Shown one piece after another: positions 14,801 through 27,600 of a stretch of DNA of 64,000 nucleotides. Origin of the DNA: Ifrita kowaldi (Eukaryota; Chordata; Aves; Passeriformes; Cinclosomatidae); contig VZRS01001709.1 in NCBI GenBank assembly GCA_013398055.1, forward strand, positions 648,296-712,295, written 5' to 3'. The translations under genes and the position numbers were made by a program. The notes under the pieces were generated by a model. It was given only the letters and a program-made list of their open reading frames with translations. It made no database searches and had not been told where the DNA came from. Positions within the stretch are counted from its first letter, which is position 1. Each line of letters begins with the position of its first letter.

Positions 14801-17800
14801 GTATTTCTGCAGAAATGCCCCACGGAAGCAATGCAATGATGAGTTCTGTTTTCCCCCCGAAGCCAGCTCAAGCCCCCTGCCATCAATAGTAGCTGTTGTT
14901 AGCACAGGCTCCCCAGCCCCCTCGTGTCGAGTGTCACCTTGTGCCATGTATGAGGTGTTGGAATCAGCCAGACTATCCCTTGGCAAAGCACGTGCAGGGA
15001 GAGGACAGACATCCTGCTTGTGCTCATCCCACCAAAATAGCAACACATTACGAGTACAATACCTCTCATTTCCTCTCCTTCTGCGGGGGTGAGCACAGGA
15101 GGAGCTGCACAGAGAGATGGCATTTGCTGAGAGCCCTGGCACAATCAGGGCTACGTTGGAAGCTGTCGGGAAGAATTAAGTGAAGGGTGAGTGCTCTGGC
15201 GTGGGGGTGGCGCCGAGGCAGCTCCGCAGAGCTGCCCTGCATCCTCCCAGCTCCCTGTGCCTCTGATAAAGGCTGCCCTGTTGTCTGTGGGATGTTTTCC
15301 TAAGTAATCCCATTAGGAAATTAGGGGTTCTTAATAACCATGAGAGGATTGCTGTTTTGTGTGAATGGGCAGGTGCCTGAATGAACTTCATACATTTTGT
15401 GCTCTTGATACAAATTTCTGAAGTTTTCTGCTACACACACATTATCCAGCATCCTGGAAAGGTCCATCATTTCTCTTCAAAGCACTTAGGTACCTCTTAT
15501 TCCCTAAAGAGCTTTATATGTCTTGGAGAACATGTATTCACTTACCTGGGATGTTTTCTGCTTCCACACTTGATTAAATAAGTCCTTTACTTTTTGTGTC
15601 ATATCAGTAGAGCTATGGGAAAAATTAAATCATCTCCCTTTTTTTGAGGTGAGAGGTACAAGCACAGCAGTGGGGACTGAATCAGGACACTTACAAGCCC
15701 AGAGCAAAAAGTTTCACAGACTTGGCTGCCCCAAACCCCCATCCTCAGACAGTTGAAGGAAACAAGCAGCATCATTTCCATTCTTTGGGAGAAATGAGGG
15801 AAAATGAAGCTTCCTTGTGACTGCTGTGTCTGTTACAGTTCTTTGGAGGGACTGTGCTAAGGGCTTTGCAGTGAAATGGAGGTACCTGGCTGGCTGGTGT
15901 CTTGTTGAGTGAATGTGCTTTTCATTTTACAAGGCAATGTGCACTGATGTGCTTTTAGTTATCCAATGTTGTTTGGAGCTCGGGAGGACTTCAAGCATCC
16001 AGCAGCTGCGTTGGGATGTGAGTCCTGCGGGAAACCCTGGCATTGATCAGAGGAAAAAATACATGTCTAGAGCTGATGGTTTAAAATGTTACTCCAATAG
16101 TCTCATGGATTCCCATCCCTGAGGGTGAGTGAAATCGATGCAGTGCCATTGATCTGCAGCCCGCTGCGACTTGTGGAGCCCTGCAGATGAGCCCTGGTTG
16201 GGAGCTACTGCCTGACCTGGCGGCTGCTTCTGTTTGAGCCTGGAAAATGGATAATCTCTGAGCACAGACCAACCATGGTGGCTTTGGAAATATGCCTGGG
16301 AATGCCACAAGGTACCCAAATGCACTGAAGAAAAATAAAACAATTATGATGCTGAAAAAGGAAAAATGCCACGTAACAGTGATTGTAGGAGGTTTTGGGA
16401 AAGGAAGGTGAGGAAGGTACCCAAGTTAACAGAGCTGGAGACGAACTGTCAAAAGAGCATGAGATTTTGGGAAGTTCAGAGTAGGGTAGAAAGCCTGAGA
16501 GAGGTGTGTGGAAGATGAGACCTGTGGAGAGAGGCCAACAGGAGCAAGTCTGCCTTGTCTAAAGGAAATACACACAAGGGAGACAATCACCTGCAAATAC
16601 ATGGAGGGACTTACAAAGCAGCCAGCAATCAATTTTCAAATAATGGACTTGATCTTTAGATAAACTAGTAAAAGGCAATGAGGGTGGAATAAATACCTGA
16701 TTTATCGCCCCATCTTTTTTTTGTTGCAGTAACACAACTGTATTTTCTTCTCTGAGCTTCCCTTCTCTGCCTCCTGAATCAAAGTCAGGGCAGCACCTTT
16801 ACAGCTGTGATAGAAGAGGTTTTACACAGCTGCCTGCTTCCTCACCCTGCTGCTATTTCAGACAGATGCTGCTCAAGTGCTTAGCCAGCCCTGCTTGAAA
16901 TGGCCCAGAGAGCAAGGTGGAGGACTACTCTGAGACAGCAGAAAGCAGACAGAGAACTTTTCCAGGACAAGACCATACTTCACTGAAAAGCGACAGGACC
17001 TCTGTCTGTTTCCCTGGGACCAGGAATTTGTCCTTGCCTTGCACAGCAGATTTCTGGAGTGCTCCAGAAAGTCAATTCTGAACTTGCTTCAACAGAACTG
17101 TCAGGCTGCACTTTGTTTTAAGGTGGAACCCACCGACTCCAAGGGTTAATGCAGCTTGTGAGTGTACTGGCTATTTCCTAAGCCAGCAGAGTGAGCAATT
17201 ACCTTTATCCCTCTCAGTTTGCAGCTCATGCCTCCTTCCACCTTGTCAATGAAATTTCTGTTATCCCAGCTAATCTATTAGCCTGTGTTCCCTTGTGTGC
17301 CCCAAAACCTTCCTGCTGCCTTCTCAGGGGGGGCAAAACAGGCAGGAGGAAGGTAAATCAACCCGCTCCTGCCTAAATGGACTAAAACCACTCACTCACG
17401 GTAGAGCAAGGCCTGTAACAATGAGCTTTACCAGGCAGCCAGGTCGATCCAGTGATGGAGAAGCTGGGAAGGTCACATTTCCTCCAACAGCCTCCAGCCC
17501 CTTGCTTGTGCAGCATTGGAGGGACTCCTCTCTCTTCTCCACACCACCTGCACAGAAATCAAAAGAGTTGAGGCTCCTTCCTGGACCTTAAAAGGAGTAG
17601 GGCTGTGAGGTAATGAATCCCACCCAAGTCTGCTGGCCAGGAGCCAGGGACCTCTGCCCACCTGGGCATAAACCCAGGTGCTTTGGGCATGTGGCTCTCA
17701 CAGCAGATCCTTTCTCTCCTGAAGAAGTCAGGCTATGATATTTATAATCGCTGATTGCTGCTTTTTTTAAGCAGGATCCTCCACAAATGCAGATGAAGGG

Positions 17801-18427
17801 ACTTGGACCACGTTAGAATTACATCTGAGCTCTTTGTTTTCATCGCTGAAATGGCTCAGGAAGAATTCCCCTTTGACTGCTCTGTGTGAGACCTAGACCT
17901 CACCACAGCAGTGCCCAGCTCTCCTCTGGGATGGGTTGTCTTCCGTCCAGGATCTGGGGTATCGATTTGGGATGCAAAGCTGTGCGTGCATTTGCTCCCC
18001 TCTTGTGTCGGGGCGCAGCTCACCACTTACCCCAAGTTCTGTCCTTGGACCAAAGCCATCCACTGCTGCTGGCATTGCTCCAGGCTTGGAGCTTCCATGG
18101 GGTGCAGCTTGCAGCATGAGCAGAGAGAGGAGTACAAAGCAGGACCTGGGGCTTTCTTTCCTGGGAATTTCATTGTTTCATAAGGTATTATGAACATACA
18201 TAGTAAGAGACTAGGTTAATTTCTTAAAATCTTCTCCCAGAAAGGCGGTCAGATAAATGCTTGCCTCGCATAGATCTCAGTGTGTGAAGGCCATACAGGT
18301 ATTTGGCTAACGACATCTACTAAAATTCCCTACAAAGTAGAATGGCTGAGGATTACAACAGAGTGTAAAGATGTGGTTTTCTTCTTTTCTTTCCTGTTTC
18401 CCTATGACTTCTCCAGATCTTTCCACC

Positions 18428-18631
18428 ATGTTCGGGAAAAAGAAGAAACGGCTGGAAATTTCCGGGCCCTCCAACTTCGAGCACCGGGTCCACACTGGCT
18501 TCGACCATCGGGAGCAGAAGTTCACAGGGCTGCCTCAGCAGTGGCACAGTTTGCTGGCGGACACGGCCAACCGGCCGAAGCCCATGGTGGATCCCTCATG
18601 CATCACTCCCATCCAGCTGGCTCCTATGAAG
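18428..18631 (+). CDS. PAK5: PAK5 coding exon 1 (start codon, CRIB domain)
   Basis: This exon encodes residues 1-68, starting MFGKKKKRLE and ending APMK. The acceptor is a long pyrimidine tract ending in ctccag at 18416, so the exon begins at 18417 with an 11-base 5' UTR piece before the ATG. More 5' UTR must therefore lie in an upstream non-coding exon. Residues 11-26 match the CRIB pattern ISxPxxFxHxxHxGxD, the binding site for Cdc42/Rac. The conserved segment ADTANRPKPMVDPS follows, in the region of the group II autoinhibitory sequence. The exon ends in phase 0. Its donor AAG|gtaccg lacks the usual G at +5 and is weak by eye. Confidence 0.97.
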
Positions 18632-21600
18632 GTACCGTGTGGAGTCCCTTGGAATCCCTCAAGCTGCCTTTAATTGCATGTCACCTTAATGAAGCAATGC
18701 CAGCAGTGTGTGGGTATTGCATATCAGCTGTCCCGGGAGGCAGGCACGGCTGGGAGGGAGCTGCAAATCCAAACACTTAACAGCAGAGCTGCAAGGAGAA
18801 AAGGAATTCTGTGTGTAAAACTTGTGGGAGTGTCTCAGAAGAGTGTGAGTCACGGGTCTGGCAGGGGCCGAGCCTTCGTGCTCCCGGGCTGCAGAAGAAA
18901 AAGCCACAAGTCCCGGTGGAGGCCCAAAACGCTGCTCCTCTGCAGCATAAAGCTCCTTGATAATTAATTTAAGAACAGTGCTTTAGGCAAAGGCAGTTTG
19001 GAGCAAGGGAGAGAGGGAAAAGTACACCAAAGGAAAGAAATTAAATTGCTTGTTCAGCCGGGCAAGGAGCTCGGGGAGGGATCTCATTGCCACCCGCCAC
19101 TGCCTGCAGGGGGTAGGATGTGGTGGTGAACCTGAGCTCCTCGATGGGTAGGAAAATGAGGGGAAACAGCCCCAGGTCGTGGCTTGGGAGGCTCAGGATG
19201 GACACCTGGGAAGAAAACTTGGCTTAGAGGGTAGAGCAGCATTGGACAGGGAGCCATCAGGATTCCAGGCTCAGGCTTGACCCTGACTCTGCAGTTTGTC
19301 TGGGATTGCACAGCCTGACATCCAAGTGAATGGCACCTGTGTGATGGTGGTAGCCTATACCCTGCCAACCACTCACCTCTCCCTGCCATGCAGCTGCAGA
19401 ATAAATTTTGGATTTCATTTCCATGTGGATTTTTCTGCAACAAGGGAAAATCAGATAATCCTGAGAGCATGGACCCTGTAGTTATATTTGATAAGTGCTC
19501 TTTGCTAAATTTACATTTACTGCCTGCTCCAGAAGGGCACTCATCACTTGCTGATCAGCTCTGCTGGGTACTGCTACAGGACAATGGGGATAAAACCAAG
19601 GTCTTAGGTTTTTTTTGCTGTAATAAAATATCTTACTGATAATAGCGGCCCAGAATAATGAGGAAAAAGGTACGTAATCTTTTTCCTGCTAGTGGAGGAG
19701 AGCAACTTCGTTCCACAGCCCTTCTTAACACCAAAAATATCTCTGGGTGTTTTGACATGAATACCTGCAGATGTTTTAAAATGGGGAAGGAAAAAAAATG
19801 GGTTTATTATCTTGCAGACATATCCTCTCTTTCCTGCAGTTCTGGAGCCATAAATCCATCAGTTTAAAAAGTTTTAAATTGCATTAATTTTCTCACCATT
19901 ATAAAGATATGACTCTGGGCCTTGGCCTGCAAATGGATGTGTGCTAATTGAAATGGGCCTCCATAATAGTGCTAGAAAGTTTTAATAGCAACTAAGAGGC
20001 ATTGACTATCAGCTGAGAATTGGCTTTTAACTCTGTTGCTAGATACCACTTTACTGTATATTTGTTAAGAATTAACATGCTTTGTTTTGATACAGCTTAA
20101 CCTACAGAGAGAAGCTGAGTTGCAGTCACTTTAAACTTAAGAATATTTAATGTTGCTAAACTAGTTCAGCATAAACATTTAATTTAGACAAGTTTTTTAT
20201 GTGTGCACTTGCACCAGTACCTTTAGTGTTTAAAGGGTATTTGGCACTGAGGATTTCATAACTTCACTGAGAACGGAAGATTTAAAATGCACTCGCAGTT
20301 CATGAAGACAGGAACCAAAGGTTCTGAGATCTTGGTATTGTTTACAACTTTTCTCTTTTCCACACAGCTGATAGGTCAATTGATGCATTGACATGTAGCA
20401 GAAGAAGATTCACAGTTGTTCCCTCAGCCACAGTATTAAGTCAGGCTGAGGCATTTGGCCAGAGTTAGTTCATGCTGTGGTTTCAGGTCTGTAACTCTGC
20501 TCTTACATGTTCCAAAATTTCTTTTCCATTTAATTCCCTCAGTATTGACTGTCTTTGTGGTGTGAGGCAGAAGTGTTCCTCCTAATTGGTGTTCCTTCCT
20601 GACTGAAGAGTAGCACACATCAGAGAGACAGGCTTTGACAGCACCATTTCTTGGTTTTGAGACAGAGCTGGTGTTTGCTTGCTTTAGGCTTCACCCAGAG
20701 CTGAGGCAGAGGAAGGCAAAGACTTTTTCTGAGTTCTGTAGGTTTTGCAGCTCTCTCAGTGGTGTTTGCTTGTTTCTCAGCCTGCAAAGCAGAGCTGATG
20801 GTACGTAGTGCATCCCTTTGGGTAAAACCAATAAATGATAAGCACTCTCACTGCTCCATCTCTATTCAAAGGCAGCAGCAGCAATGATGATGACGAGGCA
20901 GCGCCCTGGGCTCTCAAATATCCTGGGGGATGTCATCCCCCTGCCTCTGTGCTGGCTGGGATGAAAGGCTCGTCGTGCTTTGGCACCCGGGTGGTGGCGG
21001 CTCATCGTGGAAATATCAGCCTTTGAATCCAAACCTGAGCTGACTGTACAAATTCATTCATTTCAAAAACAACGGGAGACAATAATGGGATTCCCCTTCT
21101 CAGTGTGGCTGACCCAGATACCAGCAGAAGATTGTGTATTTCAGGTGCAAGCACAAGTATAGCACAGCAGAAAACTTCATGAAAAATAGAACAGCAGTGA
21201 TCTTGATAGGTTTGAGGGGTAGAGACAAGGAGGGGGTGAAAAAAGGCTGATTTTTCACTGAAAATATCCCTGCATGAAAAATGTGAACAGTCTGTGTCTG
21301 CCTGTACTTAAAATAGGCTTCATAAAGTCTGACATCCTGATGCCAGGCCTCTTGGTCCTCTTGCTTCAGTACTTTGTAGTTATTCCGTGTGTAGCTAAGG
21401 CTTGTGGTTTGCTGTTTGTTCTCAGCACACAATATGCTTGGCTTGTCTTCACCCTTATGCTACACAGAAGCTCCAGTTTGTTACCACTCTTTGATTTTTG
21501 GAAAGCTTCAGAATCAATAACTAAGCAAATACATCTCCACTCCATTCAAAGTACCAGGAAAACAGACACCAGAACCTTTATTCTGGGGATTTTTGCCAAA

Positions 21601-24600
21601 AGAGCTCATCATTGCCTTTGTAAAGATGCTCCATTAACATTCTTGAATGCCTGCTGCTGTCAGTGGGAGCAGGGTGGCACTGAAGACTTGTTAAAATCCC
21701 TTCCCATATTTCCCAGTGCAGGGAACAGCTGAGCATCCTCACTTCTGTCAAGTTACTGGAGGGAAAAATGCCATTTGTTCATGGGAAAAACACCATGCTG
21801 GGGTTATTCTGTCTGTGCTGCTACGTGCATCAAGCCTCCATTGCTGTTTTTGTTGGTGCTTTGGGTAGTTTCATCCATCCACACCTTCAGCAAGATCAAG
21901 GATCCCAACTTGAGGGTGATACAGTGCTGAGTTTGTCCTTGAGAAAGGAGGGAGGCAGCTGTCAGTGTTTGAGTGGCCAAATATGTAGACACTTCAAGAA
22001 AACTGAATCCTACCTGCTGGGACCTCCATGTGACCTTCTCCCCTGAGCACACTGCAGTAAATCCAGCTGTGGTCATGTGGTGGAGTTTCACTTTTCCTGA
22101 ATTTTCTCCCCCATTTCCTTCCCTTGAAACACAGGTTTAAGGGCATGAGGGCTCTCGCTGCCCTGTGGTGTCTGCCATGCTCTGAGATGAGCATTAGCAC
22201 AGAGGGGTGATGCAGAGGGATCAGTGTTCAGCAGAGGCAGAGCGAGATCCTCAGCTTGACATCGATGCTGTATTGTCAGGAAAATGGCAGGAGCCTCTTC
22301 TGTGCCCTGGGGGCTGGGCTGCCTTCAGAGCAGAGGAAACATTGTCCTTTCCATCCCTTCACCAAAGTGCCCCTCGATGCCCCGCGTCCGAGCTGAGGTG
22401 CACATTAATTTGAGATGCACACTGCCTGTGCCATTAACCCATGTCAGATCATTTACCTGGTGTCCTGCAACACGTGGGTGCTGCAGAGCTGAGAATTTCT
22501 GTAGGGGACAGACCACAGGGTTGCCAGCTTTTCTCCCAGCCTTTCATCCTCACATCTCAGTGGTCTACATGTTTTGTCTTAGAATTTTAGCTTTTCTTGT
22601 TTTTGCCTCAAGCCTTGACCTCGATCCTGGTGAGTCGGCTTTAATTTTTAAAACTTTTCAAAGTTTCTACCAATACATTTCAGCCTCTCTCCTACAGAGA
22701 GAAAAAAACAATCAGAAAATTAGTTACTGATTGTGGCCCTTTCAATAGCTCTGACATGAAAATCAAAGCTTTTGTTTACTCTTCATGAAGACAGAAGAAA
22801 AAAAGCAAGTATTTCTCTTCCCGATCTTGTTTGGCCTCTTAAAATTTTCCCAGCAATGACATTCAAGCCTGGTTTAGGATGTCATTTTTTTCCTACATTT
22901 ACATGCTTCCTTGCTTAGATGGAGGACACGGTACACTGATGCTGAGTGGTCAAAGACCTCAAAGAGGAAATGAACGAGCATCCTTGTCTAGGCTTGAGCA
23001 GTCAGAAACATCCAGATTTCATTAGAAAATCCCCAGCCCTCTCCTCCCATGTGGAATTGCCTTACCAGGAAAAAGGGGATTTAGGAATAAAGAGCTGTTC
23101 AAAGGCTTTGCCCACTGCTTGGGGACAGATGGACAAAGCAGTGTTGTCCTGACCTATCTTCCTCACCCTCCCAAATTTTTACTTCTCCTTCTTGACAGCA
23201 TCTGCCAGGACAGGACCTGGAAGGCTGCTGACATCTCGTGGGCCTTCCTTGTAACCACATCATGTAAAGTCACACTCGGTTCTTAATTCCACGCTTTGCA
23301 ATGGCACACTTGGTCTGGTGCTTGCTCAGCTGGGAGAGGGTGGAGGGGCTGTCTCCAGAAAGGGCAGGAGCCAGCAGCTTGCAGCATAGCACATTCTGGG
23401 TGGGAGGAGTATGGCGGAGCAGCAGGACAGGGGGACTGTGGGATCTCAGCCTTTGGAAAGCAGAGGGCAAAATTTGATGGACAGTGCCCTTTAGCCTGAT
23501 TGGACTTTGATGTTAGCCCTGCTCTGGGCAGGAGGGTGCACTGGAGGCAGAAGTCCCTTCCAGCCAAAGTTCTTCTGTGATTATCTTCATCTGCAAGTGA
23601 TCGTTGTCAGATTGGCAATTGTCCTGTAAGGTGGCCCCACTTCCAGTTTATTTTGATCACTGAACAGGAATGCATTTGCTGCTGCGTGCTCCTGGAAGAA
23701 AATACTGCTCCACATTTAAGTGGCAGCTTTCCTTTCAAAGGGATAATGCTTCACCCTTGAGTGCCATTTGTTTTACTGTGTCTGTAAGTGACAGTGCTAC
23801 TTCAGTTTCCTCTGTTCCCCCCCGTACAGGTATAATACAAATATGCCATCTAGTGTCCATGGATGTGTCTAACTTGGTGTGAGAAGAACCAAGTTGCCAA
23901 TGAATTCTGTGTAATCTTGCAGGAAATTAATTACTGTACAAATAGAAATGAGCCACAGTACGGATCAGTGCAAGGAGTACACAGCTCAGAAGTTTTTTAG
24001 AATGATATCACTAGGTTAATATGTTCTCATATGTTCTACATTGTACAGAGGAAACTTTTGGGCTTTTTTCTGATTGTCTGATTTCAGAAAATTATAGGTT
24101 TTATGTAAGTCCTTTAGAAGAATATTTTTGCTGCCTGTGAAATTGATTTCAACAATAGAGTGTTTAAAAGTCATTTGGACAATGCCCTCAATAACATGCT
24201 TTTAAATTGGTCAGCCCTGAATGGGTCAGGCAGTTGGACTGAGTGATTGTTGTAGCTCCCTTCCAACTGAAATAGTCCATTCCATTCCATTCCATTCCAT
24301 TCCATTCCATTCCATTCCATTCCATTCTAAAGGAAGGCGCCTCCCCCATGATGCTTTAACTGATACATTCTCAGTTCTTCTTTATAGTTTTCAGTTTCTG
24401 GCTTCTTCTTTATAATTTTGAGTTTCTGGCTTTCTGAACAACAGAGTTCCTGATCAGCAACTCTTTCTTTTTCATTCAGTTGTGTTCCATGCTGTTGAAG
24501 CATTTCATCCAGCCTGATTTTGACATTGTTTTTCTAGCGCCTCATCTGGAGAATCAAAACCAGCATCATTATGATTTCAGACTGACTCAAAACACAGGGT

Positions 24601-27600
24601 ATTCCTCAGTTTTTCAGTTCAATTAATGAACCAGAAAATGAATTATTCACATACCTTTTTTGACCAAGGTATTGGTCCTTCATGACAACCCCCCACGTTC
24701 AGCTGGGTACATTTGGAGTCTGTCTACAGCTGGACTGTGGACACCAACACCAAGGTTTACAAGCAGGGCCTGGCTATCCTAGAGAAACACTGAGGTTGCC
24801 AGTAAAAAACCCTCTCCTAGAAGACAGAGTAAATATTGAAAATATTTTAAGTGGCAAAAAAAGGTTTTTCACATTCCATCTTACTACTGTCCTTTAAATG
24901 TGCTCAGATGAAGTAGGAGCAATGCCTGCAGGAGTGTGGTTTTCAGAGGTGTCAGCTCTGTAGCTGGCAGTGGGTGTGGGACTCCACTCTGCTCCACTCT
25001 GGGCTGTGAGGACAAGTTCAGCAGTGCACTAAAGCCTTTTTAGTCCATCGTTCTGCCCCTCTCCTTGGAGGGGTGGCATTTGGCTGCCTGCTGATCATGC
25101 CCCTCATCTGAAAGGTCCCTGACATCCCCAAAAGAACTTGTGCTGCCTTGCTCTCCTCCTGCAGGCACTTGGAGGCAGGCTCACACCTACTCCTGCACAG
25201 TCCCTCTGAGCTCACTGAGTGCTTCCCTGAGGGGCTCTTGGAGTTTGCTGTCTGCAGTGAGGAGATCCAAGGAAGTTCTTCAGAAATCCTGGTATCATCT
25301 TAGCAAGCTTTGCCCATACAACAGTTGGCATTGATTTGAGTTGGTCCCCTCACGTGACAAAGGAGTTACTTCACCTGGGTCTGCAGCAATCATAGACAAT
25401 AATACAGATCAATATTGATTACAGACTTCTGTGGGTAAAAGTTGTCTCCAATATAATTAGTAAAAGAATGTTCTTAAATGCATCAGCACTGAGATTTTAA
25501 GTAATGTTAGTGTTGGAGGAATCTTGCAAGGGCAAGCTTCAAGTCCTGCTATTGAGAGCTTATGTGGGTGAGCAGAACTTGGCAGTACACTAAATAAAGA
25601 TTGAAAGTAAACTTGGAGTTCACAGTCTACAGCTGCTAAAGCAGACCAGCCTCCTTTAGAGCTCAAAACCCACATTAACCTATAGGTCTGGGCATTAAAG
25701 GGCCAAACTCGTGTCAGCATTTCAGAAATTGAATCTGCTCTCCTCTGGGAACACCAGACTGGGAATACTCTCCAGGTAGCACTTTATAACCTGAAACAAG
25801 CCAGGAATTAGATCCTGAGCAAGGACACTCATAATCAGGTTCTTTTTTTAACATGGAAGTTGGTCTCTGAAGACAAATCTATAGGACGCTGTTCCAGTAA
25901 CTCCTCTGGCTGGCTTGCCTGTCCTGAAAAATGAGCCACGCTCCCAGTTTGCTGTCTGGAGGTGGAGGCCTCCATCACTGCTCCTGTGGTTTGTTTGTAG
26001 TTCCTTCTCATTTCTTCAGCCCAGCTTTTTACTCCAAAGCCTTCCCTGCACTGGCCGTGCTCTCCCTGGGGCCAGGGGCAGGGCTTGGGCCTGGGAAGGA
26101 CCAGGCAGGTGGAGGTGATGCTTCGGGGTCCTCCTGGAACCTGTTCCACGGCCATGGTCCCCCAGAGCAAAGCATGGGAAATAAACAGTGAGGTGTAAGC
26201 AGTAAATGCTTTCCCCAGTCAATGTTTGGAAAGGCTGGGCGTGTTGCACCAAGATCACACAGTCCAGCGAGCTCCCGCTTGGCTCAGCTGAAAAAGCCGA
26301 AATGGGGTAAAATACGCTGGGAGATGCCTTGTTTCCATGGATTGGCCGAGCCTCCAGTGGTGCTGCTGAAGTTCGTCAGGTCGAAAGCTGAGTTCGAAAA
26401 TTCTCTGCTCGTTTCATCGGTGGTCGGCCGTGGGAAACACTAGGTGGCAGCAGGGAATCTCTGGAAGTTCGTATCCATGCGTGTCAAAGACGGACCCTGC
26501 CAGCTGAAGTAAGGAGCAATCTGCCTGGGCATCCTGATGGCTTTTGCTTAAGGCAGATGCTTTAGTCCACGTAGTAACAGGTCTGTGGAGGAGATTTCCA
26601 CATAAAATTGGTCCTGCAGCATCTGCAGTCCACGTCAGCACTAGGGCAGTGCTTGCTCCTTCCATTTCCTTCATCCATGCAGTGACAGCAGTCGTTCAGT
26701 CATGCACATTCTGCACATCTCAGTGATATATTTGTCGCTAGGTCTGCTGATGAACTTGGTTTGAGCCACTGTAGTCCAGAACAGAAACCAGACAGGCTAC
26801 AGCCCCATTAAACTGTGTTCCATATAATAGAAATCTTCAAGGTCCCTCCCAACCCACACCATTCTGTGATTCTATAATTATAACCAAATAGCCACATTTA
26901 TTCAATCCCAGCAGAGTTTAGTTCAATGGAGTCATAGAATCAGAGTAAAAAAATGTTGCCAAGCAGCTCACTTACCTGTGGAGCCAAAGCTCCAGGTGTA
27001 AATGTGCTTTCTTCTATCTCCTGCTCTGACATGATTAGATCTGGGCTTCGGTGGCTCTCTAGGAATTTGAAAGTGCTTTGCTGAGCTTTCTTTCTTGTCT
27101 TCCCCTTCATGCAGGATCCAATTACACCAGACAAGTGCTATGTTTTACTAGGGAACAACACTGACTTACCTGCAGGGACTTTTAAATGCCTTTTCTGTTG
27201 TCTGTGGGATGAACTGTGTGGGCCAGGAAAAAAAAGGGCATTTCAGGTACAGATCTCTGGAGAGAGAAAAGTGAACGAAAGGGAAGTATTTAGGGTGAGC
27301 ATTTCTGCTTTTTAATTGCTGAGATCCAACAGGCGTTAGTAGTTAACTATCAGGATCACACAGTTAAAAGGATAGCATGAGACTGTGAATTTTACTGAAT
27401 TTTACAGTTTTGTAGTCTGAGCAGAACAGTAATTGGTATCTGTGTCCTAGTTTGCATTTAATGATTCTCACTGAGCACAGTGCAAGCAAAGATCCTTAAT
27501 GCTAAGGCTTATGCTTCTGTATGAAGTAGCACTTTCCAGGAGTGTTGGGATAGATAGGTGTAGAAATCTGGTTTAAACACGGTGGTTTTAATGAACCACC

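Larger units (their letters stand above)
1..18416 (+). other. Upstream intron or 5' flank of PAK5; no coding exon found
   Basis: Coding exon 1 begins at a splice acceptor, so at least part of this 18.4 kb is intron between a non-coding 5' exon and the ATG exon. I found no convincing coding exon, RNA gene or promoter. It holds one clear CR1 fragment (about 8925-9335), a T-run at about 7117-7132, an inverted repeat at 11796-11856 and a possible conserved non-coding block at 12240-12440. Open frames here, up to 242 codons on the minus strand at 14414-15142, show no recognisable family. Confidence 0.7.

Noticed and set aside
20927..20943. Short palindrome GGGGGATGTCATCCCCC
   Set aside because: Seven-base arms are expected by chance at this scale and no associated element was seen.
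24221..24415. Small frame encoding repeated HSIPF units
   Set aside because: It is a direct translation of the ATTCC microsatellite.
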